Source: Eubacterium sp. CAG:248 (GTDB lineage: Bacteria; Bacillota; Clostridia; Lachnospirales; Lachnospiraceae). From it: a stretch of 16,364 nt of DNA. Within the stretch, counting starts at the first letter, position 1, and each line of letters starts with the position of its first letter. Position numbers and translations under genes: made by a program. The stretch is from contig FR886144.1 of assembly GCA_000436475.1 (NCBI GenBank), forward strand, positions 1 through 16,364, given 5' to 3'. Positions 5,944 to 13,127 of the stretch are shown piece by piece. The notes under the pieces are model-generated. The model saw only the letters and a program-made list of their open reading frames with translations, had not been told where the DNA came from and ran no database searches.

Positions 5944-7509
5944 CTAAGATTCCTTATTGTTTATAGTAATATTAGAAACTCCTTCCATTCCATCAACTGA
6001 TATATTCCTATCTGTCTTAGCCTGAATTGTGTTTGCTTTCATAACATCTGTTATATCAAAGCCGGTAGTTTCCTTGATAGATTCTATTGTCTTTGCAAGA
6101 ACTGAAGGAACATATCCTCCCATCTGTCCGACTCCTGAACCATTAGCTGTATCACCGCTGTCAATAATTGTAACCTTATCTATGCTCTGAAGTGGCTTAG
6201 CAACCTGTTCTGCCATCTGAGGAAGTACCTTAACAAGCATCTCCATCATAGCAGCCTGGCCATACTTCTCATAAGCCTCAGCTTTCTTCTCCATAGCCTC
6301 TGCTTCTGCTATACCTTTAGCCTTAGTTGCCTCTGCCTCTGCTATACCAGTCTTTGATATGGCATCTGCTTCTGCCTGTGCTTTTATGGCAATAGCCTCT
6401 GCTTCTGCCTGCGCTTCTACCTTTCTTGACTCAGCACGGGCCTGTGCTTCCGCTATCTTTCTATACTTCTCAGCATCTGCATCTGCCATCTGCTTTGCTT
6501 TTTCAGCGTTAGCAGGTTCTACTATTGTTACTCTTAAGCTTTCCTTAGTTCTTTCAGCCTGCTTCTGGGCAAGTTCTATGTTCTTCTGCTCTGATGCAAT
6601 CTGAACCTGGATCTGTGCCTCTGCTATTTCTTTTTGTCTCTGCTGTTTAAGAAGTTCAGCATCCATCTGTGCCTGTATAACATCCTTCTGTGTTATGTTC
6701 GACTGGATATCGTGTGCAAGCTCTGCCTTAGCCTGTGCTGTCTGCTGTTCCTGCATATAATTAGCCTCAAGGACAGCTTTATCCTTTGCTGCCTGGGCTA
6801 TATCTGCCTCTGCCTTTAACTTGGCTGACTCACCCTCCTGACGTGCCTGTGATGTCTTAATCTGCATATCTCTTGCAGCCTCAGCCTTCTGAATCTCAGC
6901 ATCCTTCTTTCTCTGGGCAATCATACCATCACCAAGTGCCTTTATATATCCGTTCTCATCAGATATATCTGTGATAGTGAAGTTTTTTACTTCAAGTCCC
7001 ATATTTCCAAGCTCAGTTCCAACTACCTCCTGAACTCTTGATGAGAATTCCTCTCTCTTCTGATACAGCTCTTCAACTGTCATTGTAGCAATAATCTCTC
7101 GAAGCTTACCTTCAAGTACAGCAATAGCTGTTCCCTGGATATTATCGATAATTTCTTTCTCATTTCGTCCTGTAAACTGCTCAATAGCAGTTAATATACT
7201 GTTCTTTTCATTTCTTACCTTAATAACCGCTGTTGTTATAACACTGATTGGTACACCCTGGCTTGAAAGACTGCTTCTTGTTGCCACACTGAGTGGAATA
7301 TTTCCAAGTGATATATAATCAATTCTTTCAAATACTGGTATAACAAGTCCACCACCACCAGTGATAACTCTTTTTTTCATACCGGTTACAACACCTGCCT
7401 TATCCTGTGGAACCTTTTTCCACATTCTTAAGACTACAGTAAGAATCAGTACAATTCCAATGACTGCTGCTACAATTCCTACAATGCTGGATTCTGCTCC
7501 ATATCCCAT
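5944..7509 (-). CDS. floT: Flotillin (SPFH/Band 7 membrane scaffold)
   Basis: A 521-residue flotillin. Near the N terminus is one hydrophobic membrane segment (about residues 9-29) followed by the SPFH core to about residue 200, including a VPQDKAGVVTG strand, a GGGGLVIPVFERIDYISL segment and TVEELYQKREEFS. Residues about 205-425 form a long Ala/Glu/Lys-rich coiled coil with flotillin-type EA repeats (AQAEAEAIAIKAQAEADAI, GIAEAEA twice), and a C-terminal tail follows a GQAAMMEMLVKVLP oligomerisation-type motif. Flotillins scaffold functional membrane microdomains. ATG 7509 has GGGAGG (7520-7515) 5 nt upstream; an upstream TTG at 7548 is in frame but unsupported. It lies 94 nt downstream of an NfeD-like gene, matching Bacillus yuaF-floT. 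Confidence 0.92.
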   Translation of the reverse strand: MGYGAESSIVGIVAAVIGIVLILTVVLRMWKKVPQDKAGVVTGMKKRVITGGGGLVIPVFERIDYISLGNIPLSVATRSSLSSQGVPISVITTAVIKVRNEKNSILTAIEQFTGRNEKEIIDNIQGTAIAVLEGKLREIIATMTVEELYQKREEFSSRVQEVVGTELGNMGLEVKNFTITDISDENGYIKALGDGMIAQRKKDAEIQKAEAARDMQIKTSQARQEGESAKLKAEADIAQAAKDKAVLEANYMQEQQTAQAKAELAHDIQSNITQKDVIQAQMDAELLKQQRQKEIAEAQIQVQIASEQKNIELAQKQAERTKESLRVTIVEPANAEKAKQMADADAEKYRKIAEAQARAESRKVEAQAEAEAIAIKAQAEADAISKTGIAEAEATKAKGIAEAEAMEKKAEAYEKYGQAAMMEMLVKVLPQMAEQVAKPLQSIDKVTIIDSGDTANGSGVGQMGGYVPSVLAKTIESIKETTGFDITDVMKANTIQAKTDRNISVDGMEGVSNITINNKES

Positions 7510-7603
7510 GTCTGCCTCCCATTTCCGGTTGTGCACATTATGCCTCAACCATATCCTTAATTAATAGTTACTTTCTGATTTACTCCTGAGGTCGTTTCTT
7601 TGC

Positions 7604-8185
7604 TTAATTCTTTTCCCCAGGTATATCAGAATATTTATCTTCGAGATATGAGGTACTTTGCACTATTACATAGTCACCATCAAATCTTAAGATATTAACC
7701 TCTTTATCCTGCTTTATAGCTTTGCCATCTATTGATCTGGCAGGATATGATACATTAGTACCTGTACTTAACTGTACACTTATTGCACCTACTCCATTCT
7801 CAGGTATCGTATTACTTACAATGCCTTTTCTTAAAAGCAGTTCTTCTTTATCAGCTGCAAAATTCTCAACTTTTTTAAGTCTTTTGATTGCTGACTGAAG
7901 TGCCACTGCACATATATATCCGGCTATAAATCCTATTATTATGATCGTAGTTTCTGACAATCTGCCATCAAGTATAAGTCCTAAGCAGCCAAATATAAGT
8001 GACCATAGGCACAGGCTGTTTATTGAAAAGGGCAAAAAGTCCAATATCATATCCTGGCCAAACTCTAGCTGTAATACATCTATTGATACAAAATCCACAA
8101 AGCCATCAAACAAATTAAGCACAATACTGCAAAACGGTATCAGAATTCCTATTATTATACATGTAATACATATAGTATGAAACAT
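7604..8185 (-). CDS. NfeD-like membrane protein, flotillin partner (YuaF-like)
   Basis: A 193-residue protein with hydrophobic segments at about 4-25, 50-72 and 76-96, then a soluble C-terminal beta-rich domain (about 118-180: GIVSNTIPENGVGAISVQL, then ARSIDGKAIKQDKEVNILRFDGDYVIV) with the layout of the NfeD OB-fold. NfeD2/YuaF proteins are encoded with flotillins and share their membrane foci; the next gene here is a flotillin, which is the main support. ATG 8185 is preferred: GGGGGAGGGG (8195-8186) directly precedes it, whereas ATG 8209 and 8203 have no ribosome binding site. No typical SigW promoter (TGAAAC/CGTA), used for B. subtilis yuaF, was found upstream. Confidence 0.8.
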   Translation of the reverse strand: MFHTICITCIIIGILIPFCSIVLNLFDGFVDFVSIDVLQLEFGQDMILDFLPFSINSLCLWSLIFGCLGLILDGRLSETTIIIIGFIAGYICAVALQSAIKRLKKVENFAADKEELLLRKGIVSNTIPENGVGAISVQLSTGTNVSYPARSIDGKAIKQDKEVNILRFDGDYVIVQSTSYLEDKYSDIPGEKN

Positions 8186-8240
8186 ATCCCCTCCCCCTTT
8201 CATATACATTAATACAAATATCCATGAATACTGTAATACC

Positions 8241-8268
8241 GGAATATATCATATTCCACCTATATTCC
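8241..8268. promoter_or_regulatory. Cluster of three GGAATAT half-sites before the NfeD-flotillin operon
   Basis: GGAATAT (8241-8247) and ATATTCC (8251-8257) form a 7-bp inverted repeat with a 3-nt centre, and a third ATATTCC (8262-8268) repeats the second half-site 11 bp away. It is centred about 70 nt before the NfeD-like start in the short space after the foldase gene. Operator for an unknown regulator; inference only. Confidence 0.45.
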
Positions 8269-8299
8269 AGTTAATTTCAAATATTACTTAAAATATTAT

Positions 8300-9484
8300 T
8301 TAAAATCTGTTATATGTATTAGTCTGCATGTTTTCTGTAAGCTTTGTTATGTAAGCTGAATATTTTTCATTAAGTACATTTGATGCAATTGTTTCATCCT
8401 TGCTTCCATCATATGATTTATTTATAAAATATAATATATAATAGCAATGTGATGATGTATTCTCTATAACTGTAACATCCCCACTCTTACGCTCATCTGA
8501 AAGAAGCCATTCTGATGTTCCTTTATCCATGCCAGTACTTGTAATCTTTGAATGAAGTGAACCCTCATCAGTATCATATTTTGTTTCACCATCAGCAGCA
8601 TTTCTCTTACACAGCTCTATAAAAGACTTTTCATCTGATACTCCTGCCACAAACTCATCCGCTTTTGCCTTAGCCTGCTGCATTTCACCATCTGTAGAAT
8701 CTATAGCTGTTATTGTAAACTCTCTGTAATCAACCTGGTCATATGTATCTTTGTGTTCATCATAATATTCCTTGACTTCATCATCTGTGGCTGTCATATT
8801 CTCTGTAAGCTTACTCTGGTATGCATTAGCCTTAAGATACTCCATAACATATTTTTTAATATTCTTTTCTGTCGCATGCTGTCCAAAACTCTGCTTATAA
8901 TAATCAGCAACACTCTTACCTGATTCAGAAGCTGCATCACTTATCTGTTTTGTAAAATCCGCATAATCATCATCACCAGTTGTATAATCAAAACCGCTGT
9001 TATCTGCATCTTTAATAAGTGCCTTATATTCCTTAATTGTTGTTAATGCATTATCTGCAAAGTATTCATACCATGTTTTTCCTGTCTGTGAGTTAGTCTG
9101 GCTCTTATCATTCTCTGAACTTTTATATCCCATATATGAATAGTAATCAGCCATTGTTGTGTTGCCATAGAAAGATTGTGACATAGCCGCATTCTTAGAC
9201 ACATTATAATACATATCAAATTCTATCTGGCTTATATTATCACCATCAACACTTATAAATCTGTTATGTATCTTATAATATCTCATACTGCATATGACCA
9301 CTGCTGCTATAAGGATACCTGCTATAATACCAGCTGTTACAGCCCTGAATATTATTTTTTCTCTCTGTAATTTTTTCTCTTCTTCTTTTCTTTTAGCGAC
9401 TTTTTTGTCATATTTAGTCATCACTTTTCCATTATTTGTATTCTGTGAATTATTAATTGATTTATTAGCATTATTACCAGCCAT
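8300..9484 (-). CDS. Membrane-anchored SurA/PrsA-like foldase (parvulin-related)
   Basis: A 394-residue protein with an Asn-rich then Lys/Glu-rich cytoplasmic N terminus, one transmembrane anchor (about 45-66) and a large extracytoplasmic part. Residues about 80-240 fit the SurA_N-type chaperone fold (GDNISQIEFDMYY, then long helices), and about 240-360 resemble a PPIC parvulin domain: EYYDEHKDTYDQ before it, then ADEFVAGVSDEKSFIEL, GSL, a WLL turn, GDVTVI and YYILYF. The usual RHIL start of parvulin is replaced by REFTI, and the GGDLG motif is weak, so isomerase activity is doubtful and a chaperone role is more likely. It starts 7 nt after the nadE stop, with the GGAGG inside the last nadE codons (11-nt spacing), so translation is probably coupled. 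Confidence 0.8.
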   Translation of the reverse strand: MAGNNANKSINNSQNTNNGKVMTKYDKKVAKRKEEEKKLQREKIIFRAVTAGIIAGILIAAVVICSMRYYKIHNRFISVDGDNISQIEFDMYYNVSKNAAMSQSFYGNTTMADYYSYMGYKSSENDKSQTNSQTGKTWYEYFADNALTTIKEYKALIKDADNSGFDYTTGDDDYADFTKQISDAASESGKSVADYYKQSFGQHATEKNIKKYVMEYLKANAYQSKLTENMTATDDEVKEYYDEHKDTYDQVDYREFTITAIDSTDGEMQQAKAKADEFVAGVSDEKSFIELCKRNAADGETKYDTDEGSLHSKITSTGMDKGTSEWLLSDERKSGDVTVIENTSSHCYYILYFINKSYDGSKDETIASNVLNEKYSAYITKLTENMQTNTYNRF

Positions 9485-9490
9485 GTTATC

Positions 9491-11443
9491 TTAATCCTCC
9501 AACATACCTTCTTTTATTTTATCAAGCTTTCTTATCCATGCTGCACTACTTGCATCACTAGGCATCCTCAGATCTCCTCTTGGTGAAACTGCAACTGACC
9601 CAACCTTTGGTCCGTCTGGCAGACATGACCTTTTAAACTGCTGTGCAAAAAATCTCCATATAAATGTGCGGAGCCATTTATATATCGTTTTTTCATCATA
9701 CTCACCAGCAAATGCAAGCTTTGCAATTCTGAACAACTTTTCAGGACCAACACCGAATCTTAATATATGGTACATAAAAAAGTCATGAAGCTCATATGGT
9801 CCAACAAGATCTTCTGTTTTCTGCTGTATAGTTCCATCCTCATTAGGTGGAAGAAGCTCTGGACTTACAGGTGTATCAAGCACATCTGTTAAAACATCCG
9901 ATAGTTCCTTGTTTTCACATGTATCAGCATAATATCTTACAAGGTGCCTTACAAGTGTTTTAGGCACTGATGCATTCACTCCGTACATAGACATGTGATC
10001 ACCATTGTATGTTGCCCAGCCAAGGGCAAGCTCTGACATATCACCTGTACCTATAACCATGCCATTTGTCTGGTTTGCTATATCCATAAGTATCTGGGTT
10101 CTTTCCCTTGCCTGTCCATTTTCATATGTGACATCATGCACTGCTTCGTCATGTCCGATATCTTCAAAATGTTGTTTGACTGACTTTCTTATATTGATTT
10201 CTCTTAATGTTGCGCCAAGCTTTTCACTCATCTTTATAGCATTATTGTAAGTTCTGTCTGTTGTTCCAAAGCATGGCATCGTAACACATATTATTCCTTT
10301 TCTGTCTAGTCCTGACAAATCAAATGCCCTGACTGTAACAAGCAGTGCAAGCGTTGAATCCAGTCCACCAGATATACCAATAACAGCACTCTTACAGCCA
10401 GTATGTTCAAGTCTTTTCTTAAGACCATATGTCTGGATATCAAGAATCTCCTCACATCTTGCCTCTCTTTCGTTCTTGTCATATGGCACAAATGGCGCTT
10501 TGTCAAAGAATCTGTCAAGCTTAAGTTCCCTGCTTATAAGCTGCGGACACCTCACACATGTATAACCTTCAGCCGCTGCCTTGTCTTCATCCACAACAAA
10601 TGTAGACATTCTTCTTCTCTCTGAACATATTCTATCTATATCTATATCTGCATAAACTGACTCATTTGCAAACTTTTCAGCTTCTGCAAGAAGTGAGCCA
10701 TTCTCACTTATCATATTATGTGCACCAAAAACTATATCCTGTGTTGATTCTCCTTCACCTGAACTTGAATATACATAACCACACACAAGTCTTGCAGACT
10801 GTCCTATAACAAGCTGTTTTCTATACGCTGCCTTACCTATAGTTTCATTACTTGCCGAAGCATTTACGATAAGTGTGGCTCCGTTAAGCGCGTGTCTTAT
10901 ACTTGGTGGCTGTGGTGTCCACAAATCTTCGCATATTTCTACAGCTACCTTCAACTTCGGATAATTATCAAAGCTATATATTATGCTTCCTCCAAAGACT
11001 ACTTCATCTTTATCAAGCTTAACTGTCACATTACTTTTAAAGCCCTCTGTAAACTGTCTTCTTTCATAAAACTCACCATAATTGGGTATAAACATCTTAG
11101 GCACAAGTCCCTGTATATGTCCATCCATGACTGCGGCGGCAACATTATACAGCTTTCCACGATGCATATATGGAAGACCTGTAATAACAAGCATTCCTTT
11201 ATAATCTGATGTATAGTCTCTTATATCTAATAATACATTCATCGCTTCATCTATAAGTGTATCCTGTAAAAATAAGTCATTACAGGTATATCCTGTTATA
11301 CATAATTCTGGAAATACTGCTACTGCTGTATCTTTGTTATAAGCCTCTTTAATAAGAGCCTTAATCTGCTCACCATTATATACACAGTCACCCACTTTTA
11401 TCTTCGGTGTCAGTGCTGCAACTCTGATATATCCGTCTTTCAC
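9491..11443 (-). CDS. nadE: Glutamine-dependent NAD+ synthetase
   Basis: A 650-residue two-domain enzyme that makes NAD+ from deamido-NAD+, ATP and glutamine in the last step of NAD synthesis. The N-terminal nitrilase-type glutaminase carries the Glu-Lys-Cys triad at E46 (FPELCITGY), K116 and C171 (EICEDLW). The C-terminal synthetase has the ATP pyrophosphatase loop SGGLDS at 358-363 and the GTGDMSELALGWATYNGDHMS segment. Length and layout match the long bacterial type known from Mycobacterium. The start is GTG 11443: GGGAG (11455-11451) is 7 nt upstream and the sequence immediately forms the first nitrilase strand (IRVAALTP). It has its own promoter and is co-transcribed with the downstream foldase. 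Confidence 0.96.
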   Translation of the reverse strand: MKDGYIRVAALTPKIKVGDCVYNGEQIKALIKEAYNKDTAVAVFPELCITGYTCNDLFLQDTLIDEAMNVLLDIRDYTSDYKGMLVITGLPYMHRGKLYNVAAAVMDGHIQGLVPKMFIPNYGEFYERRQFTEGFKSNVTVKLDKDEVVFGGSIIYSFDNYPKLKVAVEICEDLWTPQPPSIRHALNGATLIVNASASNETIGKAAYRKQLVIGQSARLVCGYVYSSSGEGESTQDIVFGAHNMISENGSLLAEAEKFANESVYADIDIDRICSERRRMSTFVVDEDKAAAEGYTCVRCPQLISRELKLDRFFDKAPFVPYDKNEREARCEEILDIQTYGLKKRLEHTGCKSAVIGISGGLDSTLALLVTVRAFDLSGLDRKGIICVTMPCFGTTDRTYNNAIKMSEKLGATLREINIRKSVKQHFEDIGHDEAVHDVTYENGQARERTQILMDIANQTNGMVIGTGDMSELALGWATYNGDHMSMYGVNASVPKTLVRHLVRYYADTCENKELSDVLTDVLDTPVSPELLPPNEDGTIQQKTEDLVGPYELHDFFMYHILRFGVGPEKLFRIAKLAFAGEYDEKTIYKWLRTFIWRFFAQQFKRSCLPDGPKVGSVAVSPRGDLRMPSDASSAAWIRKLDKIKEGMLED

Positions 11444-11475
11444 TGCAATTCTCCCTTATAAAATCATTTTCTATC

Positions 11476-11504
11476 AGTATATCAAATCCACAAGACATTT
11501 ACAA
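11476..11504 (-). promoter_or_regulatory. Promoter of nadE
   Basis: -35 TTGTAA at 11504-11499, 17-nt spacer, extended -10 TGATATACT with hexamer TATACT at 11481-11476. It starts directly after the U tract of the preceding terminator. The leader is only about 25 nt, leaving no space for a riboswitch. Confidence 0.65.
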
Positions 11505-11509
11505 TAAAA

Positions 11510-11548
11510 AACAGTTATCCGGCAACCTTATATTGCTGGATAACTGTT
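11510..11548 (-). terminator. Strong terminator after the lipoprotein gene
   Basis: 16-bp stem (one G-U pair) from AACAGTTATCCGGCAA (11510-11525) and 11533-11548, 7-nt loop, followed on the minus strand by six T's (11511-11506). It lies 36 nt past the stop at 11584 and separates the ribU side from nadE. Confidence 0.95.
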
Positions 11549-11583
11549 ATAAAATACTCTTACGTATTATAATAATCTTAATA

Positions 11584-11892
11584 CTATTTTGAAAATGCTG
11601 ATGAAACCTCTGTCGCCATTTCTTTTATTCCATCTTTGGCTGTTTCCATCATATCCTTGGCACCTGTTGCCGCATCTGTTGCTATTTCCCTGATACCTGT
11701 TGCCGCATCTGTTGCTATCTCTTTTGCCCCTGTAGCTGCATCTGTCATGATATTTTCTACAGTGTTTTTACTATTGCTGCCTGCACCAGTATTACTCCCG
11801 CTTTCCGAATCCGTCTTGGAGCCGCAGCCTACAAGTACAGATACAATAGTGATAAACATAACTCCGGCTACAAACCATTTAAACTTATGCAT
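11584..11892 (-). CDS. Small lipoprotein with five 11-residue repeats
   Basis: A 102-residue secreted lipoprotein. A basic start (MHKFKW), hydrophobic h-region and lipobox LVGC with lipidated Cys23 are followed by a Ser/Gly/Asn linker (24-43). Residues 47-101 are five consecutive 11-residue units: NIMTDAATGAK, EIATDAATGIR, EIATDAATGAK, DMMETAKDGIK, EMATEVSSAFS. Eleven-residue periodicity favours a long amphipathic helix lying on a membrane or forming a right-handed coil, as in LEA or YtxH-like proteins; the function is unknown. ATG 11892 has AGGAGG at 9 nt. The 73-nt gap from ribU has no terminator; a TATAAT at 11927-11922 could be a -10 but lacks a good -35, so read-through from ribU is plausible. 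Confidence 0.85.
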   Translation of the reverse strand: MHKFKWFVAGVMFITIVSVLVGCGSKTDSESGSNTGAGSNSKNTVENIMTDAATGAKEIATDAATGIREIATDAATGAKDMMETAKDGIKEMATEVSSAFSK

Positions 11893-11965
11893 ATAATATA
11901 TCCTCCTTTAACATTCATAGCATTATATTATCTGCATATATTTAAATTGTATTCATGACATAAAA

Positions 11966-12694
11966 CTATGCCTTTAGCTGATGACTCAGATACTTATATA
12001 AAATCACTGTTAAAGTTCCATCTATAAGTGCCTTTATTACGTTAAAAGGTGCAACGGCAAGTGCAACAAATGAAAACACATCTTTAATAGATGCATTTAC
12101 TTTTGTTCCCATAGCTATAAGCACATCCATAGGCATGCCATAAAGTTCTGAATACTTAGGAAGCAGGTACCATGCATTAAGAAGCATTCCTGCCACAACA
12201 AGTATAGCACCACCTGCAGCAAGTGATATTATTGCCATTTTTCTTGTTTTCTTTGTGTGATATATGATAGATGCTGGAACAACATACATACATCCTAATA
12301 TAAAATTAGCAAAATCACCAACAAAAGCTGTTGTTGTCCCTTTCATACAAAAATGTAATATAACCTTGACAGCTTCTATTATAACACCAGCACATGGTCC
12401 TAACATAAAAGAACCTATGAGCACAGGTATTTCACTAAAATCAAGCTTATAAAATCCCGGTGCTAAAAATGGTATAGGAAAGTCAAAATACATAAGTATT
12501 ACTGCTATTGCTGAAAGCATTGCCATAATTACAGTTTTATTAACTTTAGTTTTTTCAGATGTAAATCTGACACCTGTCTTCTTTTCAATAAGTATTTCAC
12601 TGCCTCTTGCCACGGCAAACACTATAACCATAAGTAATATTGATATTCCTACGAATTCAATATTCTTCTGGATTGTTTCTAATAATCCCTGCAT
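11966..12694 (-). CDS. ribU: Riboflavin ECF transporter S component (RibU-like)
   Basis: A 242-residue membrane protein. Residues about 52-240 match RibU: an AMLSAIAVILMYFDFPIPFL first helix, then FYKLDFSEIPVLIGSFMLGP (81-100), the 'L-x-x-D-x-S-E/D-I-P-x-L-I-G' signature of riboflavin S components, and GVIIEAVKVILHF. RibU binds riboflavin outside and is energised by the shared EcfT-EcfA-EcfA' module, which is not encoded here. An additional N-terminal helix (about 13-32) and a charged linker are not typical. There is no FMN riboswitch in front: only 15 nt separate it from the stop of the PAS-protein gene, with GGAG (12703-12700) 5 nt before ATG 12694. It is therefore expressed with the PAS protein and possibly with valS. 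Confidence 0.85.
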   Translation of the reverse strand: MQGLLETIQKNIEFVGISILLMVIVFAVARGSEILIEKKTGVRFTSEKTKVNKTVIMAMLSAIAVILMYFDFPIPFLAPGFYKLDFSEIPVLIGSFMLGPCAGVIIEAVKVILHFCMKGTTTAFVGDFANFILGCMYVVPASIIYHTKKTRKMAIISLAAGGAILVVAGMLLNAWYLLPKYSELYGMPMDVLIAMGTKVNASIKDVFSFVALAVAPFNVIKALIDGTLTVILYKYLSHQLKA

Positions 12695-12709
12695 TTTTTC
12701 TCCATCCTG

Positions 12710-13063
12710 TTAGTTTAAACTGGAAACATTGCCGACACTTACACGCAGCACTCTATGTCCTTCAAGAAGCTTGTTCTCTATTCTTATAAATACGACAACT
12801 CTTATCTTTTCACCAGTCTTTGTCTTAAAAAAATGTTCATAACATGCATATCTCTGGTCGATAAATGTCTCACGAAGTTCTGATATTATACTTTCATAAT
12901 CAATATCAGGCACAATATCCTTGAATACAAGACCATTCTTCATATCTTCTTCTGTATATCCAAGCATCTTTACAAAACCATCATCAATCTCAATTATCTT
13001 ACCACTTCTCATCTCCATGGCAAAACGTGTAAACGGGAGTTTTTTCATAAATTCTGCTGCCAT
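12710..13063 (-). CDS. Stand-alone PAS-domain protein
   Basis: A 117-residue cytoplasmic protein that is just one PAS domain with short flanks: FTRFAMEMRSGKIIEIDDGFVKMLGYTEEDM gives the first strands and the N-x-x-F-x-x-x-x-G-Y-like helix, FKDIVPDIDYESI follows, and YEHFFKTKTGEKIRVVVFIRI and HRVLRVSVGNVS form the closing strands. PAS domains bind small cofactors such as flavins or haem, or mediate dimerisation. There is no kinase, GGDEF or helix-turn-helix output. The LOV photoactive cysteine motif (NCRFLQ) is absent. Tight linkage to ribU suggests a flavin ligand or flavin sensing, but this is inference. ATG 13063 is preceded by AAGGAG 7 nt upstream, and a hairpin lies just before that. Confidence 0.8.
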   Translation of the reverse strand: MAAEFMKKLPFTRFAMEMRSGKIIEIDDGFVKMLGYTEEDMKNGLVFKDIVPDIDYESIISELRETFIDQRYACYEHFFKTKTGEKIRVVVFIRIENKLLEGHRVLRVSVGNVSSLN

Positions 13064-13083
13064 AACTTATCTCCTTTCAATAT

Positions 13084-13105
13084 GCGGGAGTACTATTACT
13101 CCCGC
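13084..13105 (-). promoter_or_regulatory. GC-rich hairpin without U tract between valS and the PAS gene
   Basis: GCGGGAGTA (13084-13092), CTAT loop, TACTCCCGC (13097-13105): a perfect 9-bp stem 22 nt past the valS stop. On the minus strand it is followed by ATATTGAAAGGAG, so there is no U tract and it ends only about 10 nt before the PAS ribosome binding site. It is more likely an RNA processing, stability or translation-control element than a terminator. Confidence 0.6.
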
Positions 13106-13127
13106 TCTTACTTTAGGTACATTATAA

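Noticed and set aside
6200..6900. Tandem repeats in DNA as a possible mobile or CRISPR-like array
   Set aside because: The periodicity comes from Ala/Glu-rich coiled-coil codons of the flotillin, not from regular spacer-repeat units.
7510..7548. Longer flotillin starting at TTG 7548
   Set aside because: No ribosome binding site there; GGGAGG directly precedes ATG 7509 and the known membrane segment begins soon after.
8210..8299. SigW-type promoter for the NfeD-flotillin operon
   Set aside because: A TTGAAAT is present at about 8273-8279 but no CGTA-like -10 is at the right distance.
12695..13127. FMN riboswitch controlling ribU
   Set aside because: No RFN-element core (AGGAUAU...CCC) is present upstream of ribU or of the PAS gene, and the spacers are too short.
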